Positions 38,363 through 47,254 of a stretch of 64,000 nucleotides of DNA are shown in pieces (position 1 is the first letter of the stretch; every line of letters starts with the position of its first letter). The stretch is from an uncultured Lachnospiraceae bacterium (GTDB taxonomy: Bacteria; Bacillota; Clostridia; Lachnospirales; Lachnospiraceae): assembly GCA_934437985.1 (NCBI GenBank), contig CAKSBI010000007.1, positions 1 through 64,000 of the forward strand, written 5' to 3'. The notes under the pieces were generated by a model. The model had not been told where the DNA came from. It ran no database searches and was given only the letters and a program-made list of their open reading frames with translations. Made by a program: the position numbers and the translations under genes.

Positions 38363-39332
38363 CTTCCACCTCCGGTACAGACTCGATGAAGCCTGCCTCT
38401 TTACTTATATTACCAAATTCCATTATTGCGTCTTTATTTAATTCTGAAGTAATTGTCATCCTCTCAAATGCGCCCTTAATCACATCTTCATTAAGTGATT
38501 TTCCGGTTGCATTTTCAATCTCAGAATTAACTACCGATATTGCTGCATCCTTATTGCCGTTAATATAGACTGTTGCCTCCTCATGTGCCTCAATAAAATC
38601 TTTTACAATGTCCGGATGTTTTTTATTGAAGTCTTCACTTACAACCACAACCGCTGTAGGATAATTTCCACCTGCTATCACTTCATCATAATCAAGAAGC
38701 ACCTCTGCATTACCATTTTTTTCAATTGTAGTTCCCCACGGTTCAGGGACAAGCGCAGCATCCACACTTTTGTTATCGATAAGATTGACAATGTCTGCAT
38801 TAGCACTGGCACTTACGGTTACATCCCCGCCCTGGTCAGTAGTTTTAAGATTATTATCAGCAAGAATCTTAAGCAGGCACAGATGCTGGGTATTACCTAA
38901 CTGTGGTACGGCAACCTTTTTGCCGGCAAGATCAGCTACAGAATCTATTCCCGAATCCTTTCGCTTAAGCAGGACAGCTCCGGCATCAGTACTGTTGGAT
39001 ATGATCTTAACTTCCCCATTTGACTTTGCATTAGCACTCAGGGCAGGCACAGGGCCTATGTATCCAAGATCTATCTCTCCTGCAAATATTGCTTCCATCT
39101 CTGCCGGACCCGCATTAAATGAAGTCCATGTTACCTCGCAGGAATCACCCCACTTATTCTCAAGTGTCTTCTGGTTCTTCATTACAAGTGCCTGCGAATG
39201 TGTTATATTAGGAAAATAAGCAACTCTCACTGAAGTTTTGCTATCCCCACCGGAGCTGCCGCAGCCACCCAGTCCAAAAAGCATTGCTGCTGTCAATACC
39301 ACCGCTGTTAATTTTTTGTATAATGTTTTCAT
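38337..39332 (-). CDS. ABC transporter substrate-binding lipoprotein, SsuA/TauA type
   Basis: 331 residues. Lipobox FGLGGC (Cys24), then VRVAYFPNITHSQALV, AGPAEMEAIFAGEIDLGYIGPVPAL and GKKVAVPQLGNTQH, all typical of the NMT1/SsuA binding-protein fold. Substrates in the family include sulfonates, taurine, nitrate, pyrimidine precursors and guanidine-related compounds; nothing here fixes which. First gene of the importer operon, preceded by a structured leader and two cre-like sites. Confidence 0.88.
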   Translation of the reverse strand: MKTLYKKLTAVVLTAAMLFGLGGCGSSGGDSKTSVRVAYFPNITHSQALVMKNQKTLENKWGDSCEVTWTSFNAGPAEMEAIFAGEIDLGYIGPVPALSANAKSNGEVKIISNSTDAGAVLLKRKDSGIDSVADLAGKKVAVPQLGNTQHLCLLKILADNNLKTTDQGGDVTVSASANADIVNLIDNKSVDAALVPEPWGTTIEKNGNAEVLLDYDEVIAGGNYPTAVVVVSEDFNKKHPDIVKDFIEAHEEATVYINGNKDAAISVVNSEIENATGKSLNEDVIKGAFERMTITSELNKDAIMEFGNISKEAGFIESVPEVEDVFTTAGN

Positions 39333-39388
39333 ACTATCAACCTCTTTTCCATATTAATCTTACAAATTATAGTCTCATAAATATAATC

Positions 39389-39447
39389 GTACGCCCGCGG
39401 AGCGAAAACTATTAAGAGGCATCCCTTCTTAAGCGGGTTCCTCTTAT
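39389..39447 (-). promoter_or_regulatory. Structured leader upstream of the importer operon
   Basis: Minus strand AAGAGG...CCTCTT with inner CCC/GGG pairing, followed by a short CGC...GCG hairpin, 60-110 bases before the binding-protein start. It does not match any riboswitch consensus I can recall. Could be a riboswitch, an attenuator-like element or nothing. Confidence 0.3.
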
Positions 39448-39492
39448 GCGTTATATCTTAGCAGAGATTGCACATTATTATTGTGATAATTT

Positions 39493-39506
39493 CGCAAACG
39501 TTTTCT
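39493..39506. promoter_or_regulatory. cre/LacI-type operator 1
   Basis: CGCAAACGTTTTCT shares AAACGTTTTCT with the second site 97 bases away; three mismatches to the CcpA cre consensus TGWAANCGNTNWCA. Confidence 0.45.
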
Positions 39507-39589
39507 TGTTTTATAGCCACATATAATCAGTGTTTTGTAGTGTCGGATCGTGATTGTTTTAATTATTTTCAAAGTATTACAGACTTTTG

Positions 39590-39603
39590 TGTAAACGTTT
39601 TCT
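39590..39603. promoter_or_regulatory. cre/LacI-type operator 2
   Basis: TGTAAACGTTTTCT matches 13 of 14 positions of TGWAANCGNTNWCA. It lies about 260 bases upstream of the binding-protein gene. Confidence 0.55.
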
Positions 39604-39655
39604 CTATGCACACAGTCCTAATCATCCCCACCTGCCTTTAATCCCACCCACCTGC

Positions 39656-39675
39656 CCATGTACAGTTGTACATGG
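39656..39675. repeat. Inverted repeat CCATGTACA-GT-TGTACATGG
   Basis: Perfect 9-bp arms with a 2-base centre, in the gene-free stretch 39333-39804. Size suits a dimeric regulator; no T run follows, so it is not a terminator. Confidence 0.5.
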
Positions 39676-39713
39676 ACACATTCTCATTTTTGATGTATTT
39701 TTATTTTCAAAAT

Positions 39714-39752
39714 ATAAAAACCACCCAATTTACACCATAGTAAACCGGGTGA
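39714..39752 (-). terminator. Rho-independent terminator of the five-gene operon
   Basis: Minus strand CACCCGGTTTAC and GTGTAAATTGGGTG pair, followed by GTTTTTAT. Confidence 0.75.
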
Positions 39753-39804
39753 CTTCCCACAATCTATATTTTTTCTTTTTCCGTTCCTTTTAAATACATG
39801 AAGA

Positions 39805-40878
39805 TCAGTGTCTTACTTTTGAGGAAACAACATTAATTATATTCTTAACCTTTGACCTGCAGAACCTGAAACACATTGCCAGATATGGAATAACGCATAC
39901 AATTATACATACAATACATACAATTCTGAGTATCAGTTCCAGTACAAGCATATCCTCAATACGCCTGCATTCATTTTCCCAGAACGGATAAATTATACCG
40001 TCCGTATGCGATGAGCGCTCACCATACGAGCATAGCACACTCCATATATTACTTATACGGAACCTGGTATTCATATTAACAACATCTATATTATTATCAT
40101 CCGTTACACCCGATTCCGTGACATCAGTTCCGTCATCACTAAGCCCCAGTGTTTTACGGAGGGTCTTGTATGCAAAATTAGTTATCATATCCGGATATAT
40201 AATCTCATAGCATGTTATCTTTGCGTCCTGATTAATCTTACTGAATGCATCATATGACATATATATCCTGTTACGAGAACCATAGGTCTTTTCTGACGTC
40301 TTTGAATCCGGAGCCTGTACAACCCCTGCTATGTAGAATCTGTCATTTCCAATCATCAGACTCTTTCCAATTATATTACTGCTGCCATACAAAAACCAGG
40401 CGGTACCCTCATCGACTACAACCCTGTCCTTCATAAGGTCATCATCACTGATATAGCTTCCATATAACAGCCTCATCGGGTGAATAAAATAATAATCACC
40501 GCCTACTGCGGTTACATTAACCGTTGAGGTATTACTGCTTCTGTCACTATATATATCAGCATTACCGGAGGCACTGTATGCATCCACATATCCTCTCGTG
40601 CCTTTACGGACCTCAACCGATGCCTCTGTAAGTGCAGTATCAAGGCTGCCTCTGTAGCTCTGTATGGAATCTGTGGCCACACCCTCATTTTCAGCATAAT
40701 ACGCAGCCACATATCCATATTCCGTACTATCTGCCGACCATCTCTCCCATGGCTTATCTGTAGATACCGAAGCGACCATATTGTGTCTGACAATAAGTCC
40801 GGCAAATAATATTATTAAAGCAGCAAGCGTGGGGGCAAGTCTTTTATTCCGACTTAATATATTGCGCAAGCTATCCAC
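39805..40878 (-). CDS. MacB-like extracytoplasmic domain protein without FtsX core
   Basis: 357 residues. One N-terminal TM helix (about 15-32), an extracytoplasmic domain of about 270 residues resembling the MacB periplasmic core (YYFIHPMRLLYGSYISDDDLMKDRVVVDEGTAWFLYGSSNIIGKSLMI, FYIAGVVQ), and one C-terminal TM region (about 310-340) with a basic tail. The usual FtsX four-helix permease and ATPase are missing, so it cannot be a normal MacB transporter. Last gene of the operon, nine bases after the adaptor gene. Perhaps a partner of that adaptor. Confidence 0.65.
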   Translation of the reverse strand: MDSLRNILSRNKRLAPTLAALIILFAGLIVRHNMVASVSTDKPWERWSADSTEYGYVAAYYAENEGVATDSIQSYRGSLDTALTEASVEVRKGTRGYVDAYSASGNADIYSDRSSNTSTVNVTAVGGDYYFIHPMRLLYGSYISDDDLMKDRVVVDEGTAWFLYGSSNIIGKSLMIGNDRFYIAGVVQAPDSKTSEKTYGSRNRIYMSYDAFSKINQDAKITCYEIIYPDMITNFAYKTLRKTLGLSDDGTDVTESGVTDDNNIDVVNMNTRFRISNIWSVLCSYGERSSHTDGIIYPFWENECRRIEDMLVLELILRIVCIVCIIVCVIPYLAMCFRFCRSKVKNIINVVSSKVRH

Positions 40879-40887
40879 CCACCTTTC

Positions 40888-42591
40888 TTATTCCTTAAGC
40901 TTAACCTGTTCACCCGGAGTAAGTGCCTCGGATGCCGTCATGATAACATACTCATATCCATACAGGTCACTTGTTATTGCCGCATGGACATCATCCTCTG
41001 CAAGAACCGTAACATCATGGCGTGTTGCAATATACCTCTCACCAAGCGGTGTATTCTTACTGTCCAGCGTAAGAACAAATTTACCGTTGTTATCTTCATA
41101 TATACTGCTCTTAGGAACAATGACATCATATGACTTTTCTTCGCCGCCAATGGATATTGAAAGATTATCCCCTTCATTAATATTTTCCCCATTTACAACA
41201 AATGTAAGAACAACATTACCCGGATTCTCAGTATCCCCTGCGACAGAAGAAAGCACTGCTGTTATGTCACCATACCAGTAGTTATCAACAGTTGCATTCT
41301 GGCCGACCTTTACCTTTGCAGCCTGCTCCTTTGTAACAGATACCTTAACCATATAGCCCTTATCCTCTGATGATATTACTGCAAGGGGCGTATCAGGCTG
41401 TGTTATATCTCCTGCCGCACAGCTGATATTTGAAATCTTACCAGCAACAATTGCCTTTACTTCAGTCTGGCTGGCAGTCTCCATGAGATTCTCAACAAGC
41501 TTCTTCTGTACAATAAGCTTTTGTTTTATTGAATTAAGCTCAATCTTGTCAGTCTCGATTGTATGGTCATCCTCGCTTTTCTTAGTTTCAAATTCAGCAA
41601 CAAGTGTATTCCATGCATTTTCTTTTTCATCGACTGCTGCCTTTGCCTGTTCTTTTGTCCCGATCTCTGCCTTAAATGTCTCTATATTGGTTGTAAGTAC
41701 CTGCTGCTTATTCTTATAATCCGTAATTGATGCAGATGCTTTATCTTTTTCAACCTTGCTCTTCTCTATCTCAGAGGCATTAGCCTTAGCAGTATTAAGT
41801 GCTGCCTGCGCAGTATTAACATCAGCCTCAGCATTGGTAACCTCAACACCCTTATTCCTTACCTCTCTGTCCTTCGCCGTAATATCTCCGGCCGGAGCAC
41901 CTGCACTCTTAAGTGCCGCAAGGTCTGATTCAAGGTCCTGTTTTTCATTCTGCAGTGTCACCAGTGCCCTCTTCTTTGCGGTAAGGTCAGACTGGCATGT
42001 ATCAACATCCGGCTTTGCTCCAAGCTCTGCAATCCTTGCATCATATGCTGTAACATTACCCTCTAATGTTGCAATCTTTTTGTCATAAGCAGCCAGCTTT
42101 TTATTCATTCTCTCAAGCTTCTTATTCTTGGTATCAATAGCATTATAATCATCAAGTGCTTTTTCATACTCTTTACGTGCGTTCTCTATTGCCTGTTTAT
42201 CCTTGCTGTAATTATAATCATTGCCAAGAAGCTTCTTCTGGTATTCAGCCTGAAGCTCAAGATAAGTATTCTTTGCCGTGTCAAGGTCTGTACTGTCACC
42301 GGTCTCAAGGGTAAATAACACATCACCCTCTTTTACCTCCTGTCCAACCTTAACATTAACAGACCTGATAGTTCTGCTGGTCTCAAGCTTAACCTGGCAG
42401 GCCTGATTAACCTCTACGCTGCCACTGCCTCTTACAACCTCCCTTATCTTTCCGGCAGATGCAGCTTCAGTAGATACCTCCGGCAGGTACATATTCATAA
42501 TCGTATCTGAGCAGAATGTCAGTATAAGCATTACCACCAAAAATATAATTATTGCATTTTTAATCCATTCTTTCCGTTTCTTCTTATCCAT
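40888..42591 (-). CDS. MacA/HlyD-type membrane fusion (adaptor) protein
   Basis: 567 residues. N-terminal TM helix (about 12-30), a biotinyl-lipoyl-like segment (GSVEVNQACQVKLETSRTIRSVNVKVGQEVKEGDVLFTLETGD), a very long coiled coil rich in Lys/Glu/Ala (about 110-365), the second half of the lipoyl fold (VKAIVAGKISNISCAAGDITQPDTPLAVI) and beta-barrel domains. Adaptors of this type normally couple an export ATPase-permease to the outside. Here it follows two importer permeases, with only a reduced MacB-like protein after it. Confidence 0.85.
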   Translation of the reverse strand: MDKKKRKEWIKNAIIIFLVVMLILTFCSDTIMNMYLPEVSTEAASAGKIREVVRGSGSVEVNQACQVKLETSRTIRSVNVKVGQEVKEGDVLFTLETGDSTDLDTAKNTYLELQAEYQKKLLGNDYNYSKDKQAIENARKEYEKALDDYNAIDTKNKKLERMNKKLAAYDKKIATLEGNVTAYDARIAELGAKPDVDTCQSDLTAKKRALVTLQNEKQDLESDLAALKSAGAPAGDITAKDREVRNKGVEVTNAEADVNTAQAALNTAKANASEIEKSKVEKDKASASITDYKNKQQVLTTNIETFKAEIGTKEQAKAAVDEKENAWNTLVAEFETKKSEDDHTIETDKIELNSIKQKLIVQKKLVENLMETASQTEVKAIVAGKISNISCAAGDITQPDTPLAVISSEDKGYMVKVSVTKEQAAKVKVGQNATVDNYWYGDITAVLSSVAGDTENPGNVVLTFVVNGENINEGDNLSISIGGEEKSYDVIVPKSSIYEDNNGKFVLTLDSKNTPLGERYIATRHDVTVLAEDDVHAAITSDLYGYEYVIMTASEALTPGEQVKLKE

Positions 42592-42608
42592 AACGAACCT
42601 CCTTATGT

Positions 42609-43520
42609 CTATCCCTTTAATCCACCGGAATATGCTATCCCCTCTACAAGATAATCCTCACAATACAGGAACAATAATATACACGGTATCATATATACTG
42701 ATGCAACCGCAAATGCAAGTCCGATCTCTCCCTGGTTAATCTTAGAAAGAAACACACTCAACGGATGCATATCCTGATCCGGCAGCATTATAAGCGGCTG
42801 CTCAACCATGTTCCAGTAATCAATAAATACAAGCAATGCAACCGATACGATCGTTCCCTTACATAAAGGTGCGTATATCTTAGTAAAAATCTGCCATTCC
42901 CCGGCACCATCGATCATAGCAGCCTCTGTATATGATGAAGGAATCCTCCTCATATATTTTGTTAATATAAATACACTGAATGGCGAGAATATTCCCGGAA
43001 GTATTATTGACCAGTTAGTTCCCACAGTTCCCATCCAGTCTGCAACAAGATAATTAGGAACAAGCGTTACCTGATATGGCATCAGCATAAGTATTATATA
43101 CAGGAAAAACATCAATTCCTTAAGTCTCCCCGAAAATCTTGCAAAGCTGTATGAAGCCCCCAGCGCAACCAGAATCTGGAATATAAGTATTGGCAGTGTA
43201 AGCTTAACAGAATTCCAGAACTTAAACAGATACTCCGGACTTTTAAATAACACATCTGCATATTGTGAAAATGTGATCCGGTTAGGTTTTATCTTGATAA
43301 ACACTTTATCATTCTTGTATGTATTATCCTTAGACTGCGAAGTATCCCACCAGTCCCTCTGCTCCTTCTGGCTGAATACTTTACCATAATGTGCATTAAT
43401 TTCATTTGCAGACATAAACGAATCTGCTAACGTAACTATCGTCGGATATATAAAGATCAATGCAAATATGACCGCAATTACCGAGCCCATTATTCTGAAC
43501 ACTTTTTTCTTACGTCTCAT
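42609..43520 (-). CDS. Sugar-type ABC permease (MalG-like)
   Basis: 303 residues, six TM helices, EAA loop EAAMIDGAGEWQIFTKIYAPLCKGTI. The first extracytoplasmic region (about 35-80) is longer than usual and charged. The start is directly adjacent to the stop of the upstream permease gene. C-terminal VEGIAYSGGLKG resembles the MalG end (GLTAGAVKG) that contacts the ATPase. Confidence 0.88.
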   Translation of the reverse strand: MRRKKKVFRIMGSVIAVIFALIFIYPTIVTLADSFMSANEINAHYGKVFSQKEQRDWWDTSQSKDNTYKNDKVFIKIKPNRITFSQYADVLFKSPEYLFKFWNSVKLTLPILIFQILVALGASYSFARFSGRLKELMFFLYIILMLMPYQVTLVPNYLVADWMGTVGTNWSIILPGIFSPFSVFILTKYMRRIPSSYTEAAMIDGAGEWQIFTKIYAPLCKGTIVSVALLVFIDYWNMVEQPLIMLPDQDMHPLSVFLSKINQGEIGLAFAVASVYMIPCILLFLYCEDYLVEGIAYSGGLKG

Positions 43521-44399
43521 CTATTCCTCCACTTCCTTTCCGAACTTATCCTCAACAAGGAATAGAATTCCAATAATTATAACCATAACAATACTCATTA
43601 TAACTGCTGCCGTTGAAAGCTTCTGGTAGTCAAGCTTTTCAAACTGGTTATTCATAAAATGCTGCATATAGTATATATTACCGTATGGATATCCACCTGT
43701 GAGAAGATACACCTCCCTGAATATCTTAAAGGAATTAATAAGCGATAATATTGCAACAAAAAATATTGTCGGCGAAAGATACCTCATCTTAATCTTCCAG
43801 AATACTTTCCAGGAGCCTGCGCCCTCAAGCTTTGCAACCTCAATAAGGTCATTAGGCACATTTCCGAGCCCTGCCATAAACAGGATCATATTGTATCCCA
43901 GATTTTTCCACAAAAATAATGTCAGTACAATAAGCTGGTTATAATCCGAATCCAGCCAGTCAACAGGTGAGCACCCAAACATACCAATAATCTGGTTAAG
44001 TGCACCATTGGTATCAAACATTACCTGCCACACAAGTATTACCGATGCAACAGGAACCATAAGCGGACTTAAGAATATAGTCCTCAACTGGCTCTTGAAT
44101 GGTATCCTGCAATCAAGAAGCAGCGCAAGAAGAAGCGACAGGATTACTGCCGATGGTACCGCGATCAGTGAAAAGATAAGTGTATTAAATGCTGCACTCT
44201 GAAATGCCGAATTGGTAATAAGCGACTTAAAATTGTCAAGCCCGACGAAATTCTTCTGGATAGGATTATCAAGAAGACTGTAATATATTATTACAATAAA
44301 TGGAACGACAAAGAAAGTCAGCACTCCCAGCCCGCTTGGGGCCAGGAAAGCTAATGACTTAAGTCTTTCTTTTTTTAATAGCGTATGTGTTTTATTCAT
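43521..44399 (-). CDS. Sugar-type ABC permease (MalF-like)
   Basis: 292 residues, six TM helices, EAA loop EVAKLEGAGSWKVFWKIKMRYLSPTIFF. It pairs with the MalG-like gene downstream and follows the binding protein by 26 bases. No ATPase gene is present; in many Firmicutes a shared MsmX-type ATPase serves such importers. Confidence 0.88.
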   Translation of the reverse strand: MNKTHTLLKKERLKSLAFLAPSGLGVLTFFVVPFIVIIYYSLLDNPIQKNFVGLDNFKSLITNSAFQSAAFNTLIFSLIAVPSAVILSLLLALLLDCRIPFKSQLRTIFLSPLMVPVASVILVWQVMFDTNGALNQIIGMFGCSPVDWLDSDYNQLIVLTLFLWKNLGYNMILFMAGLGNVPNDLIEVAKLEGAGSWKVFWKIKMRYLSPTIFFVAILSLINSFKIFREVYLLTGGYPYGNIYYMQHFMNNQFEKLDYQKLSTAAVIMSIVMVIIIGILFLVEDKFGKEVEE

Positions 44400-44425
44400 G
44401 TTATCATCCCATCCTATAAAACTGC

Positions 44426-47065
44426 TTACTTATTCTCGTTAACGTACTTACTCATCTTATCCTGAATAACCTTAACTGTTTCATCAAGAGACTTCTTACC
44501 ACTAAAATATGATGTAACATCATCCATAAGCATCTCCATTGCCGAAGAATTATATGAATATGTTCCGTTTGCACGCTTAATCATATCACGTATTGTCTGT
44601 ATCTCATCCTCGGTAGCAGGTGTTATCTTAACTGTATACTCTTCAGTTTCAGAACCTATTGTATATTCTGTGTTATTAGGCTCTACCTTATTGCCATTAT
44701 CGTCTGTATAAGCCTCGGTAGCTGTATTTTTCTTAACCATATCTTCAAACTGGCTGGATGAAGCCGGGAATGATGACATATAATTCGTAACATTATCTTC
44801 AGGAGACATAAGGTCCTTAAGGATATCCCATGCAGCTTCCTTATTCTTAGAGCCTGAACATATTCCGAGTGCATTATTAGGAAGGATATATGTTCCAAAT
44901 CCCTTTTCACAAGGATAACCGACAAACATAAAATCATTCTTATATAATGACTTGTTAACCTGAAGCTCCTCATATGAACTAAGATATATTGAATCGAGAA
45001 GAATCTTGCCATTCTTATATCCGTTCTTAGTATCAATATTATCATAATTGACATCTTCATCATTCGGGAACTTATTACAGAACTCCAGTGCATCCTTGAA
45101 ATCTTTTCCATCAAACTTTACTTCACCTGTAGTCCAGTCAATGTAATTGCTTATATCATGAAGTACAAAGTTATTCAGGACACTGCTCTTACTGTCGCCG
45201 GTAAGCAGGCTTGTTCCCTCAGGCTTGCTGTTATAATAATTAATAACATCCTTCGTTGTCCAGCCATCCTTGAACTGCTTTAGCTCAGACTCTTTTCCGG
45301 CGAGTGAAACTATTGAGAAGTAATCCGGTATGAAGTACAGCTTACCATCTTCTCTTATCGCATCAAGTAATCCGTCAACGAAGTAGCTTTCGTTCATTGT
45401 ATCATCATTTTTAACAAATGTATTAATATCCTCAAGTATACCCTTTGCAGCATAATTCTTATAATCAACACTCTGTACATCTAATATATCAGGGATATTA
45501 CCGGATGTTATCTCGTTGTTGATCTTAGTCATAGGATTATCATCATTATCAAATGTAACATACTCGACCTTGTACTTGTCACTCTGCTTATTATACTCAA
45601 TTATCCTCTGCTGCAGATCTGACGAGCTGTAAGCAGCCATTACCTTGATTACCTGCTTTTCACTGTCCTTGCCATCACCTTCAACGAGGAATCCTGCAAC
45701 AGTAGCAGCGCTCTTACTGTCAAACTTATCATATGCACAGAATATACGTCCATCATCAAGCGGTACAACCGCATTGACAGAATCACCAGGTATTCCTGCA
45801 TCCATCCAGTCAAGAATCTTAGTAATCTTATCAGCTTCAAAATCATATGTATAATATGACTTACTGTCCTTAAGAAGTAATGGGAATGATGCTGCCCCAT
45901 CCATAAGTGTATAAGACATTGATGTTCCCTTTTCTCCACTAAGTCCTTCTATCTTACTACCCATCTTGGCATTCTTCACATCGATTTCAGCATAATATGT
46001 TCCGTCTTTTCCATAACTGCATGCAATTACCCTGCCATCAGTAGTAACTGCAATACTGTCAATATAATCCTCAGACTTTATCTCACTCTTAACTTCACCC
46101 TTATCTGTAACAACCTTAAACAAACCCTCGCCTGCGCCAATCAGGTATGTTCCATCACCAACGATCTTAAAATTATTGATATATTCGCCCTCTTCCTCTT
46201 TAAGGTCAAGCTTATCCGTTATATCAATTGAATCCTTTTTTTCGCCATCCGGTGAATAACTTTCTAAAATGTACCTATTCGTAGACGTATCACTTTTCTC
46301 ATCATAATTATAGTCATTAAGAAGCATCACAATACTGCCATCTTTATTGATACCATAATCATTAACTGATATATTATCCTGTTCAAATGTACATAAGTCA
46401 GTTGTTTTCTTACTCTCAATATCATACTTGCAAAATGAAGTTATAATCTTATAATCGGCATACTTTTTCTCAAGCTCCTCATATGTCATTGTATCCTTGT
46501 TATCAGAGCCGCTGTTATCCGCGCCTGACACATCCGAACCGCCATTGTCATCTTTATTGCCGGTGTCGCCTTTGCTGCCTTTATCAGCATTATCCTTACC
46601 TGAATCATCACCAAACAAATCATCAATGTCGCCTAAAAGCTCATCATCCGATACATCATCACTCTTTTTCTGTGAATCAGAAGCATCACTTTCCTTATCC
46701 TTTTTAACAGTAGTGTCTGAACTGTCTGCTGCAGTATCGTCTGACACGTCCCCTTCCCCGGCATAAACAGATGTATCATCATTAATCTTATCCAGGTCAT
46801 CATAATACTCCTGTGGATAATCAGGCACCTTACTGTACATATAATATACTGTACCATTACCATACTTCATCTGTGATATGTTATCTTCCTCTCCCATATC
46901 ATCCCTCAGGGTTGTCTCTTCAAACTTATAGCTGTCATATATAACAGCCCCGCCTGTTGAAGTCTTACCCTTGTCATCACTGCCTTTGCAGCCGGCTAAT
47001 ACGGATACAACCATTAAGCCTGCCATTAATCCGGCAGTCCTTCTCCTGAACTTCTTAATCTTCAT
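44426..47065 (-). CDS. Very large solute-binding lipoprotein (propeller-like region plus SBP domain)
   Basis: About 879 residues, twice the family norm. Lipobox VLAGC (about residue 26). The first half (about 40-470) contains an acidic low-complexity stretch (about 95-190) and repeated sensor-like beta segments (SIAVTTDGRVIACSYGKDG, VNAVVPLDDGRIFCAY) suggesting a beta-propeller. The second half (about 475-870) is an extracellular solute-binding domain (IIEYNKQSDKYKVEYVTFDN; INNEITSGNIPDIL; AAWDILKDLMSPE). The ATG at 47065 is nine bases after GGAAGG; an ATG three codons earlier abuts the SD. Ligand unknown. Confidence 0.8.
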   Translation of the reverse strand: MKIKKFRRRTAGLMAGLMVVSVLAGCKGSDDKGKTSTGGAVIYDSYKFEETTLRDDMGEEDNISQMKYGNGTVYYMYSKVPDYPQEYYDDLDKINDDTSVYAGEGDVSDDTAADSSDTTVKKDKESDASDSQKKSDDVSDDELLGDIDDLFGDDSGKDNADKGSKGDTGNKDDNGGSDVSGADNSGSDNKDTMTYEELEKKYADYKIITSFCKYDIESKKTTDLCTFEQDNISVNDYGINKDGSIVMLLNDYNYDEKSDTSTNRYILESYSPDGEKKDSIDITDKLDLKEEEGEYINNFKIVGDGTYLIGAGEGLFKVVTDKGEVKSEIKSEDYIDSIAVTTDGRVIACSYGKDGTYYAEIDVKNAKMGSKIEGLSGEKGTSMSYTLMDGAASFPLLLKDSKSYYTYDFEADKITKILDWMDAGIPGDSVNAVVPLDDGRIFCAYDKFDSKSAATVAGFLVEGDGKDSEKQVIKVMAAYSSSDLQQRIIEYNKQSDKYKVEYVTFDNDDNPMTKINNEITSGNIPDILDVQSVDYKNYAAKGILEDINTFVKNDDTMNESYFVDGLLDAIREDGKLYFIPDYFSIVSLAGKESELKQFKDGWTTKDVINYYNSKPEGTSLLTGDSKSSVLNNFVLHDISNYIDWTTGEVKFDGKDFKDALEFCNKFPNDEDVNYDNIDTKNGYKNGKILLDSIYLSSYEELQVNKSLYKNDFMFVGYPCEKGFGTYILPNNALGICSGSKNKEAAWDILKDLMSPEDNVTNYMSSFPASSSQFEDMVKKNTATEAYTDDNGNKVEPNNTEYTIGSETEEYTVKITPATEDEIQTIRDMIKRANGTYSYNSSAMEMLMDDVTSYFSGKKSLDETVKVIQDKMSKYVNENK

Positions 47066-47121
47066 ACTCTTCATCCTTCCTATATTTTGTAACTTACATG
47101 ATGCTTACTATACAGTACACT

Positions 47122-47139
47122 TGTAACAGAGTTGTTACA
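47122..47139. promoter_or_regulatory. Palindromic operator candidate before the five-gene operon
   Basis: TGTAACA-GAGT-TGTTACA, perfect 7-bp arms, 57 bases upstream of the lipoprotein start and just downstream of an AT-rich -10-like TATAAA on the minus strand; well placed for repression. Confidence 0.55.
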
Positions 47140-47254
47140 TTATTTATAAAATAATATTACGATATATATATAAGACAATTATCCCACACAAAATGTTACA
47201 GCATTTGTATTAAATATTGCTAAATATCATTAAAAAACTATAATGTCTTTGCCC

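Noticed and set aside
39389..39447. Guanidine-I (ykkC) or other known riboswitch before the importer
   Set aside because: ykkC-type conserved blocks, SAM, TPP and purine consensus sequences are absent; kept only as an undefined leader.
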